Shown: piece after piece, positions 7,210 through 14,800 of the stretch
Position numbering within the stretch: the first letter of the stretch is position 1
Layout of the letters: the number at the start of each line of letters is the position of its first letter
NCBI RefSeq assembly: GCF_000686525.1
Contig: NZ_JMKT01000017.1
Span: 62,001 to 126,000, forward strand
Direction of reading: 5' to 3'
Source: Desulfonatronovibrio hydrogenovorans DSM 9292
Lineage (GTDB): Bacteria > Desulfobacterota > Desulfovibrionia > Desulfovibrionales > Desulfonatronovibrionaceae
Length of the DNA: 64,000 nt
Notes under the pieces: generated by a model
What the model was told of the DNA's origin: nothing
Seen by the model: the letters and a program-made list of their open reading frames with translations, nothing else
The model's database searches: none
Translations under genes and position numbers: made by a program

Positions 7210-9004
7210 AAATCATATTCTGCTCATGGGCCCGCCTAATGTGGGCAAGAGCGTTATTTTCAATCACCTGACCGGCCTCAACGTAAGTTGCGCCAATTAT
7301 GCCGGAACCACGGTAGAGTTCGTGGCCGGAAAAACAAACTTTGGCAATGGAAAGCTTTTTCTGGTGGATGTCCCGGGTACTTACACCCTGAGTGCCACCA
7401 ATCAGGCCGAACAGGTAGCCGTGGACATGCTTCAGGGAAAACACAAGCCCGGAGCTAAATCCACCTGCGCCCACTGCCGGGAGGACACAGAGGTCTGCGC
7501 TGACGACCTCTCTGCCAAACCGGCCGCTGTTGTCTGCGTTGTTGACGCCAACAATCTGGAGAGCAGCCTCTACCTTCTGCTGCAGGTCCTGGAATTCAAT
7601 CTTCCCACCATTATTGCTCTGAACAGAATAGACCTGGCCAGGGACAAAAACCTGGACATCGACCTGGACGCCCTTGGCAAAGAACTCGGCGTGCCAGTCG
7701 TCCCCATGGTGGCCATTGAAAAAAAGGGGCTGCCCGAGCTGGAAAAAGCTGTTGAGTCGATGTTAAGGGCCCCGTCTGCGCCCAAAGTCAATTGGAAGCC
7801 AGGGGATGCAGATCTGTGGTCCATGGCTGAGCAGCTGACCAGAAAGGTCTGCCGCCCTGGGCAAACCCAACAAATTTCCAAAAGAAAGGTCTGGGGGGAA
7901 AGACTGGTCCATCCCTGGCCGGGCCTGCCTCTGGCCATCCTTATCCTGATCCTGTCCTTCGCCTTAGTGGTGGGCATCGGCATGCAGATGCGCCAGCTCA
8001 TCCTTCTGCCCCTCTTCCGCGGCCTGATTATTCCCCAGATCGTACAGATCGTGGAGGCACTCATTGCTCCAGGCATCATCCGCAATATCATGGTGGGAGA
8101 GTACGGCTTTCTGGTCAAAGGCATTGAATGGCCCTTCACCCTGGTCATGCCCTATGTGCTGTCATTTTACGGGGTCATGGCCGTGCTTGAAGACAGCGGC
8201 TACCTGCCAAGGCTCGGGGTGCTCCTGGACGGCCTTTTAAATAAGATAGGCCTGCAGGGATCAAGCATAATCCCTTTACTCCTGGGCTACGGCTGTGGAA
8301 TTCCCGGAATCCTGGCCAGCCGGGCCCTGTCTTCGGGCAAGGAAAGGATTATGATCGCCACCATGATCTGCATGGCCATTCCATGCATCTCTCAGACCGG
8401 GGCCTTCATCGCCATGCTTTCGGAACGTTCGGTCAGCGTTGTGGTGGCAGTATTTCTAGTCTCCTTTGCCGCCCTGATCCTGGTGGGGATCATCATGGAC
8501 AAGTTCTTTAAAGGCCCCAGGCCTTTGACTATCATGGAAATCCCTGAACTTCTCCCCCCAAGAGTGGACGTACTTTCCAAAAAGATCTGGGTCAGGCTCA
8601 AACGCTACGTTACTGACGGAGCCCTGCCCATGGTGGTGGCAGTGGGAATTGCAGCTGTGCTCTATGAAACAGGAATCATGGCTGCAGCGGGCAGCTTCCT
8701 GAGTCCCCTGGTGGTCCACTGGCTCAGGCTCCCGGAGGAAGCATCCATTCCTCTTATCCTGGGAATCATGCGCCGGGAACTGGCCGTGCTTCCCCTTATT
8801 GAAATGCAGCTCACCACCCTGCAGCTCTTTGTCGGGGCGGTGGTGGGTCTATTTTATGTGCCATGCATTGCCATTGTGGCTACCCTGGCCAGAGAGTTCA
8901 GCGTCAAGACCGCGTTTTTCATGCTTCTGGTGACCAGCACCACTGCATTCCTGGTGGGCGGAATTTTTGCCAGGATGAGCTTTCTCTCCCTGATTTTCTC
9001 CTGA
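7202..9004 (+). CDS. feoB: Ferrous iron transporter FeoB
   Basis: A 600-residue inner-membrane Fe(II) transporter with an N-terminal GTPase. G1 is GPPNVGKS at 10-17 and G3 is DVPG. G4 is at 141-144 and reads NRID instead of the usual N-x-x-D forms such as NMMD or NKxD. Between G3 and G4 there is an insertion with C89, C92 and C99, a possible metal or redox site. The membrane part shows the two gate repeats (LLLGYGCGIPGI with a Cys, and later GIMRREL), which are FeoB hallmarks. It is shorter than E. coli FeoB (773). It is coupled to feoA and should take up ferrous iron under anoxic conditions. Confidence 0.93.
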   Translation: MTKNHILLMGPPNVGKSVIFNHLTGLNVSCANYAGTTVEFVAGKTNFGNGKLFLVDVPGTYTLSATNQAEQVAVDMLQGKHKPGAKSTCAHCREDTEVCADDLSAKPAAVVCVVDANNLESSLYLLLQVLEFNLPTIIALNRIDLARDKNLDIDLDALGKELGVPVVPMVAIEKKGLPELEKAVESMLRAPSAPKVNWKPGDADLWSMAEQLTRKVCRPGQTQQISKRKVWGERLVHPWPGLPLAILILILSFALVVGIGMQMRQLILLPLFRGLIIPQIVQIVEALIAPGIIRNIMVGEYGFLVKGIEWPFTLVMPYVLSFYGVMAVLEDSGYLPRLGVLLDGLLNKIGLQGSSIIPLLLGYGCGIPGILASRALSSGKERIMIATMICMAIPCISQTGAFIAMLSERSVSVVVAVFLVSFAALILVGIIMDKFFKGPRPLTIMEIPELLPPRVDVLSKKIWVRLKRYVTDGALPMVVAVGIAAVLYETGIMAAAGSFLSPLVVHWLRLPEEASIPLILGIMRRELAVLPLIEMQLTTLQLFVGAVVGLFYVPCIAIVATLAREFSVKTAFFMLLVTSTTAFLVGGIFARMSFLSLIFS

Positions 9005-9087
9005 TCATCGCTAAAAACTCTTATCAGCCTCAGCCCGGTCCAGACCGATGAGCCGGCCCATCCTTTCTGGAAACCGGCTAAAATTCA

Positions 9088-9126
9088 TTGACCTGTGAAT
9101 TTTTTCCTTTTAGTACAAAAATTCAC
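9088..9126 (+). promoter_or_regulatory. Possible promoter/operator before the UPF0182 gene
   Basis: A perfect 10-base inverted repeat, GTGAATTTTT (9095-9104) and AAAAATTCAC (9117-9126), lies 42 bases before the ATG. TTGACC (9088-9093) with a poor -10 TAGTAC (9111-9116) falls across it, so the repeat would cover the promoter. It may instead be a weak terminator of feoB. Nothing distinguishes the two. Confidence 0.35.
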
Positions 9127-9167
9127 ATTAACATTAAACGCAGTACTGTTTTAAACGAGGTCATGTC

Positions 9168-11906
9168 ATGCAAAATGTTTTCGGCCCGGGTGGCCCCACC
9201 GGACCGGGTGGTCCACACCAGCAAACTCCCCAGTTTAACCTTGAAGACCTGGACATCTCCAAGATCTACCGTTTTACCAGGTATGGTCTATTTGCCCTGG
9301 CCCTCATCTTCCTCTGGATGGGAATCAGCTGGGCCCAATCATTCTACACAGACTGGCTCTGGTACCAGGGCCTTGGCTATGAGTCGGTCCTGCTGAAAGT
9401 TGTCACCACCAAGGTCGGACTCTTTCTGCTGGGAGTTGGCCTGGTCCTGGTCCTGATAGTGCCCAACCTCTATCTGGCCCATACCTATGCCGGAAAGTAC
9501 AAGCTCATCAATCCTCAGGTCCCTGCTCATCTTTACCAGTCAGCCAGAAGGCTCCTGGGCTGGGGCCTTGTTGGAGTCACCGTTCTTGGAGCCTATTTCC
9601 TGGGCCGGGCCCCTGCCTATGAATGGGAAATGGTCCTTCGCTTTCTGAACCACGTCTCCTTTGGAGAAACCGATCCAGTATTTGGCAGAGATTTTTCCTT
9701 TTACGTATTCGTGCTTCCAGCCCTTGACTTTTTCCGTTCCTGGCTGGTGGCCGTGTTAATAGCTGTCATGCTCTTTGTAGGAGGCTACTACTATATCAGC
9801 GTAACCATCCGGGGAGAAATGTTCTCCTTCACTGGAAGGGTCAAATCTCACCTGGCCCTCCTGGGTGCCGGGGTCATGGTCCTGGTGGCTCTAGGACACT
9901 GGCTCAGCCGTTACGAACTTCTTTATTCTCCCCTGGGCGCTGTCTATGGTGTCGGGTACACAGACCATAATATTGTGCTTCCAGCCCTGACCACCATGAC
10001 CCTTGTGGCCCTGGCCTGTGCCGGAATCCTGGTGGCTGCGGCATTTTACAAAGGCAAAAAGGCTATCCTGGTAGGCGTGGGCCTCTGGTTCGGCCTGAAC
10101 ATCCTGGCTGGAAGCGTAGCTCCGGGCCTGGTCCAGCGTCTGGTGGTCGAACCCAGCGAACTGGCCAGGGAAAGAAGCTATCTGGCTGAGAACATTAAGC
10201 ACACCCGCGATGCCTTTAACTTGAACCAGATGACCACCAGAAGCCATCCAGCCAGGGGTGCTCTGGACAGGCAGACCATTGAAGACAACCCCGGGACCAT
10301 TCAGAACGTCCGCCTCTGGGATGAAGGTCCTCTGCTCCAAAGCTACAACCAGATCCAGTTTTTCCGGCTGTATTACGACTTTCTGGCCGTGCATACTGAC
10401 CGGTACACTGTAAATGATGAACTGCGGCAGGTCATGCTGGCCACCCGGGAACTCTCGGCAGACAAGCTGCCCACCGAAGCCCAGCGCTGGGTTAACAGGC
10501 ATCTCCAGTTCACCCATGGATACGGGGTGGCCATGACCCCTGTTACTGAAGTTGAGGAAGGCGGCAGACCCGGCTTTTTTATCCAGGATCTCCCTCCAAG
10601 GGGCGAGATTGGACTTGATCGGCCTGAGATTTATTATGGACTCAAGAGCCTCAACTACCTCATTGTCCGGACCAGGATGCAGGAATTCAACTACCCGGGT
10701 GAAGAAGGACCGGTTTATACCCACTATGAAGGCGAAGGCGGTGTTGCCCTCAATTCCTTCTTCCGCAGGCTCATGTATGCCTGGGAATTCAGAGACATCA
10801 ACATCCTGATCTCCGGCGAAATAACCCCTGAAAGTCTTATTCAGTACCGCCGGACCGTGCCCCAGAGATTCAGGACCATTACTCCCTTTTTAAAGAAAGA
10901 CCGGGAAGCTTACAGTGTGGTTGCTGACGGACGGCTCTTCTGGATCCAGGACGCCTACACCACTACCACCCGCTATCCATACTCAACCCCGTGGCAGAAC
11001 TCCTTCAATTACATCCGCAACAGTGTCAAGGCTGTAGTAGATGCCTATCACGGCACCATTGATTATTATGTATCAGATCCTGATGATCCCATTATCCAGA
11101 CCTATCAGGCCATCTTCCCGGACCTTTTCAAACCCATGGAAGAAATGCCTGAATACCTCAGGGAACATGTCCGCTACCCTCAGGACATGTTCACGGTCCA
11201 GACCCAGATGCTTCTGCAGTATCACATGGAAGATCCTGTTGTATTCTATAACAAGGAAGATCAGTGGTCCGTTCCGGTCCAGCACTCCTTTGGCCGGACC
11301 GAGGTGCTAAGGCCCTACTATATCGTGGCCAGGCTCCCTGGCGAAGAAAAAGAAGAATTCCTCCTTATTCAGCCCTTCACTCCCATCAACAGGCACAACC
11401 TGGTGGGCTGGATGGCGGCCAGGAGCGATGGAGAGAACTACGGCGAACTGATGCTCTTCAGATTCCCCACTGGCCGGCACGTGGACGGACCCAACCAGGT
11501 CGAGGCCAGGATTGACAACGACGCTATCATCTCCGAGCAGTTCACCTTGTGGGGTCAGGCCGGTTCCGAGGTCTTCCGGGGTATCCTGCTGGTCATTCCA
11601 GTGGGAGATTCCCTGCTGTACGCTGAACCGGTATTTCTGACGCCAGACGCCCTGGAGTTCCCGGAACTCAGGCGAATCATCCTGGCCGATTCCAGGCAGG
11701 TGGTCATGCATCAGACCCTGGACGATTCCATTGATGCTTTAGTGGGAAGGCTTCCAGCTGTGGCCCCTGTGGTCGAAGTTGACGAGCCTGACCAGCCAGC
11801 AACCCGAATCCTTCCGGACCTCAGAGATAATCTGAAGGACGGACTCACGGAAGCCATTGACAAACTCCAGGAAGCCCTGGACCATCTCAAGGGGCTTGTC
11901 AGATAG
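9168..11906 (+). CDS. UPF0182 family large membrane protein
   Basis: A 912-residue protein of the UPF0182/COG1615 family, whose function is unknown. A Gly/Pro-rich start (GPGGPTGPGGP) precedes about seven membrane helices within residues 35-320. A large soluble part with family-typical wording follows (NIKHTRDAFNL, IFPDLFKPMEEMPEYLREHVRYP). The C-terminal 40 residues are acidic and probably coiled. The length is normal for the family. It is monocistronic, with its own possible control region upstream. The soluble part probably lies outside the cytoplasm, judging from helix number; this is inference. Confidence 0.9.
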   Translation: MQNVFGPGGPTGPGGPHQQTPQFNLEDLDISKIYRFTRYGLFALALIFLWMGISWAQSFYTDWLWYQGLGYESVLLKVVTTKVGLFLLGVGLVLVLIVPNLYLAHTYAGKYKLINPQVPAHLYQSARRLLGWGLVGVTVLGAYFLGRAPAYEWEMVLRFLNHVSFGETDPVFGRDFSFYVFVLPALDFFRSWLVAVLIAVMLFVGGYYYISVTIRGEMFSFTGRVKSHLALLGAGVMVLVALGHWLSRYELLYSPLGAVYGVGYTDHNIVLPALTTMTLVALACAGILVAAAFYKGKKAILVGVGLWFGLNILAGSVAPGLVQRLVVEPSELARERSYLAENIKHTRDAFNLNQMTTRSHPARGALDRQTIEDNPGTIQNVRLWDEGPLLQSYNQIQFFRLYYDFLAVHTDRYTVNDELRQVMLATRELSADKLPTEAQRWVNRHLQFTHGYGVAMTPVTEVEEGGRPGFFIQDLPPRGEIGLDRPEIYYGLKSLNYLIVRTRMQEFNYPGEEGPVYTHYEGEGGVALNSFFRRLMYAWEFRDINILISGEITPESLIQYRRTVPQRFRTITPFLKKDREAYSVVADGRLFWIQDAYTTTTRYPYSTPWQNSFNYIRNSVKAVVDAYHGTIDYYVSDPDDPIIQTYQAIFPDLFKPMEEMPEYLREHVRYPQDMFTVQTQMLLQYHMEDPVVFYNKEDQWSVPVQHSFGRTEVLRPYYIVARLPGEEKEEFLLIQPFTPINRHNLVGWMAARSDGENYGELMLFRFPTGRHVDGPNQVEARIDNDAIISEQFTLWGQAGSEVFRGILLVIPVGDSLLYAEPVFLTPDALEFPELRRIILADSRQVVMHQTLDDSIDALVGRLPAVAPVVEVDEPDQPATRILPDLRDNLKDGLTEAIDKLQEALDHLKGLVR

Positions 11907-11952
11907 AATAAAGCATCCTTGATTCCTGCGGGAAAATACATATAATCTGTAT

Positions 11953-12585
11953 ATGCCCAGCATCAAGACAACCCAGGCGCCACCTGTCCGGACACTTTTT
12001 ATAATCCTGTCCGGGCTGGTGGCCCTTGTTTTATCCTTTAAACCGGTCTTTTCTCATCCCCATGTTTTTGTGGAGTCAGAACTTGAGATTGAGCTGGACC
12101 AAAAAGGAATCAAGGGTTTCTGGCAGCACTGGTCCTTTGATGAATATTTCAGTGCCTGGGTCATTGATGAGTACGACACTGACAAGGACGGTCAATTCTC
12201 TCCTGAAGAGACCCAAAGGCTTTACCAGGAGGCATTTAAAAATTTAAAAAACCACGGCTATTTCACCAGAGTACTGAACAACGGTCAGGAAATCCCGGTC
12301 AGGGAAATCCAGAACTTTTCCGTCAGAATCGAAAACAACATGGCTGTGTATTCCTTCTTTGTTCCCCTGAACATCAGCATTGATTCCAGTACAAAAGATA
12401 TCTTCATTGCTGTTTATGATGAGTCGTTCTACTGCCAGATCTTTTTCCCGCCCCAGGAAGTCGAATTCAGGGGAAGCACCGCTGAGTGGAAAACCAGCGT
12501 CACTACCCAAAAAATGCCCGAACTGACCTACTATTTCGGATTCGTAACCCCTGTTGCTGTCAGGGTGTCCATTGTTCCTTCATGA
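11953..12585 (+). CDS. DUF1007 periplasmic protein with EF-hand-like loop
   Basis: A 210-residue exported protein: a hydrophobic signal segment at about 14-33, then the DUF1007 hallmark HPHV at 35-38 right after cleavage. Residues 75-86 fit the 12-residue EF-hand loop exactly (acidic at 1, 3 and 5, Gly at 6, Glu at 12). DUF1007 proteins are regularly encoded beside NicO/RcnA-type transporters. Here the stop overlaps the start of such a gene (ATGA), so it probably delivers or senses the metal for it. The exposed N-terminal His pair may bind nickel or cobalt. Confidence 0.82.
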   Translation: MPSIKTTQAPPVRTLFIILSGLVALVLSFKPVFSHPHVFVESELEIELDQKGIKGFWQHWSFDEYFSAWVIDEYDTDKDGQFSPEETQRLYQEAFKNLKNHGYFTRVLNNGQEIPVREIQNFSVRIENNMAVYSFFVPLNISIDSSTKDIFIAVYDESFYCQIFFPPQEVEFRGSTAEWKTSVTTQKMPELTYYFGFVTPVAVRVSIVPS

Positions 12586-13517
12586 TCAGACCCTTATCCA
12601 TCACTCTATTTTTTCTGCTCTTCCTGGGTCTTTCCGGCCAGGCATCAGCCCAGAGCCCTTTCCAGGCTCCAGCAGCAACTGATCAGGAAAAAACAGAACA
12701 AACTTTCTCCCCAGGGAATCTTCTGCCTGGATGGATCAAGGAGCAGGGTCAGAAGGCCATGGCCAGAATAATTCTCTGGCAGTCCCAGATCAGACAGACA
12801 GCAGGAACTTATGCCCGCCAGATCAAGGAAAACCCCTGGGGAACTGCTTTCTGGTCTTACCTGGGGCTGGCCTTTGCATACGGTGTGATTCACGCCCTGG
12901 GTCCGGGCCATGGCAAGGTCTTTGTCAGCACCTATTTTTTAAGCAGAAGGGCCAGAGTCAAACAGGGGGTGCTCATGGGCAGCCTCATGAGTTTTCTCCA
13001 CGTCCTCTCAGCCGTTATCCTGGTCTTTTTATTCTATTTCGTGCTCAAATCAGGAGGACTGGGATCAGTGGACGATGCCGGTGGGCATCTGCAGAAAATC
13101 AGTGCCGGTCTGATTGTCTTGGTGGGGTTATTTTTGGCCTGGAAATCGCTGCGCTCAATTTTTCAAGACTCTTCTGATCAATGCGCCTGCTGCAATTCTG
13201 ATCCTGACAACAAAGGCATTCTCTCCCTGTGTCTGGCTGTGGGACTTGTGCCTTGCCCAGGAGCAGCCCTGATCCTTTTCTTTTCCATCAGCCTGGATAT
13301 CCTTGCTGCCGGAATCCTGGCCATGTTTTTCCTGGCTGCCGGCCTTGCCCTGACCACGGTTTCCTTTGCCCTGGTCTCCCTCTGGGCCAGAAATATTCTG
13401 GCCAGGGCTTTTTCATCAACCTTTCTAAGCTCAAGGATTTACCATATCCCTGCCTTGATAGGAGCAGTGTTCATCACTTTTTTAGGAGCAATTCTTTTTT
13501 TTAACCCGGTCGTCTGA
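12582..13517 (+). CDS. NicO-family nickel/cobalt transporter
   Basis: A 311-residue inner-membrane protein with a signal-like start (residues 1-24, ending QASAQ), a periplasmic linker and about six membrane helices. The NicO/RcnA hallmark HALGPGHGK is present, with SFLHVLSAV and an ACC-N-D loop that may bind metal, then VGLVPCPGAALILFF. I use the ATG at 12582, which overlaps the DUF1007 stop, rather than the longer open frame inside the previous gene. It probably moves Ni or Co across the inner membrane; direction cannot be told. Nickel could serve hydrogenases or the LarB pathway seen at 44.4 kb. Confidence 0.85.
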   Translation: MIRPLSITLFFLLFLGLSGQASAQSPFQAPAATDQEKTEQTFSPGNLLPGWIKEQGQKAMARIILWQSQIRQTAGTYARQIKENPWGTAFWSYLGLAFAYGVIHALGPGHGKVFVSTYFLSRRARVKQGVLMGSLMSFLHVLSAVILVFLFYFVLKSGGLGSVDDAGGHLQKISAGLIVLVGLFLAWKSLRSIFQDSSDQCACCNSDPDNKGILSLCLAVGLVPCPGAALILFFSISLDILAAGILAMFFLAAGLALTTVSFALVSLWARNILARAFSSTFLSSRIYHIPALIGAVFITFLGAILFFNPVV

Positions 13518-13555
13518 TCCCCCCTTACCAGGGCAATCATCAAAAACCTGAACCA

Positions 13556-14476
13556 TCAGGAAAAAAGGCCAATGAGCAGGGGCATTGATCCTGCAGCAAC
13601 AACGGTTTGAACTGTGATGATGGCAGCCATCATGTCCAGACCTCCGCCCAGCTGTCTGGCCATGACAAAGGCTGCAGCTCCACAGGGCAGAGACGCAAAC
13701 ACAACCACCACCAGAATTGAGGGCTGGTCCAGGCCCACCCAGACAGACATCAGCCCCATCAGCAGAGGGAGCAGAACCAGTTTGAATACTGAAGACCATA
13801 GAATTGGTCTCCATTTGGAGGCAATGCCCCTGAACTCCAGTCCTGCCCCAACAGCCAGCAGGCCCAGGGACAAAGACGCCTGGCTCAGAATTCGCACCAC
13901 CTCTTCTGTACCCAGAACAAGTCTCAGTCCGCTCAAATTAACTCCGATCCCCAGAAAGCAGGCCAGAATCAGAGGATTGCTGACCAAAGAGATAAAAGCT
14001 TTTTTCCACCCCTTGCTCTGATTATTTCCAAACCTGGTCACCACTGCCACACTGATGAAATTGGCCAAAGGAATCATTACAGCTATGACCATGGCCGCCA
14101 GGGCCAGGCCCTCGGCCCCCAGGAATACAAAGGCCGCTGAAATACCTACATAGGTGTTGGGCCGGAGCCCACCCTGAAACAAGGAGGAAAAATCAGCTTC
14201 ACTGACCCTGAACACAGGCCGAAGCAGGAGCATGATCAGACTGGTAGCAAGCATGGGAACGCTTACAGCCAGGGCCATGGACCAGAACCGGGTCTGGCTG
14301 AAGTCGGCGCTGTACAGGCTGAAGAACAAAAGGGCCGGGAAAAAAACATAATATGTGATTCTTTCAGCCATGGGCCAGAATGATGATCCTGGGAATCCAA
14401 TGCGCTGAAATACCCATCCCATGAGGATGAGGATGAATATGGGTGACAGGGCCAGAAACACGCTGTTCAAATCCAT
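13556..14476 (-). CDS. AEC-family (auxin efflux carrier-like) permease
   Basis: A 306-residue integral membrane protein of the AEC/Mem_trans family with about ten helices. The N-terminal FILILMGWVFQRIGF and YYVFFPALLFFSLY segments, the central NTYVGISAAFVFLG, and the C-terminal PCGAAAFVMARQLGG are typical. Bacterial members carry small carboxylates such as malate or malonate, but the substrate cannot be read here. It is convergent with the NicO gene, with 38 bases between stops, and has no obvious partner. Confidence 0.87.
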   Translation of the reverse strand: MDLNSVFLALSPIFILILMGWVFQRIGFPGSSFWPMAERITYYVFFPALLFFSLYSADFSQTRFWSMALAVSVPMLATSLIMLLLRPVFRVSEADFSSLFQGGLRPNTYVGISAAFVFLGAEGLALAAMVIAVMIPLANFISVAVVTRFGNNQSKGWKKAFISLVSNPLILACFLGIGVNLSGLRLVLGTEEVVRILSQASLSLGLLAVGAGLEFRGIASKWRPILWSSVFKLVLLPLLMGLMSVWVGLDQPSILVVVVFASLPCGAAAFVMARQLGGGLDMMAAIITVQTVVAAGSMPLLIGLFS

Positions 14477-14800
14477 TCCTTTGCAAATATCCTTGACAGG
14501 AGTTTTTTCATGTTCTTAGCATGTAACTAGTTTTAACCGAAACCGGTCATTTGAACGTATCCTTAAGGAATGCCTTTCATTTCGAGCACTCAAGGTGGAG
14601 TGGGAATCTCGTAATAACCGGCCGAAATTGTCTTAGCCAGACCTGAATCTCACCAGAAGGATCTCAGCCTGATGACCGCCAAAAAACCGCCCCTCGATCT
14701 TAACATGTGAAAGCATAACCAGAGTCCAGGCTACCTGCAATATCCGGATTTTCAAAGTCCTTCAGGAGTCTGGTGCCTTGAATAAACAAAGGAGGTTCTC
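14477..14800. other. 324-base gap between divergent genes
   Basis: No open frame with coding character was found. A TTGACA box at 14493-14498 has only a poor -10 (TTAGCA) 17 bases on. AAAGGAGG at 14788-14795 is the ribosome-binding site of the molybdoenzyme gene. No sigma-54 site, riboswitch or strong repeat was recognised. Confidence 0.6.

Noticed and set aside
9891-10724. 277-codon open frame on the minus strand
   Set aside because: Antisense shadow of the UPF0182 gene, with no recognisable domain.
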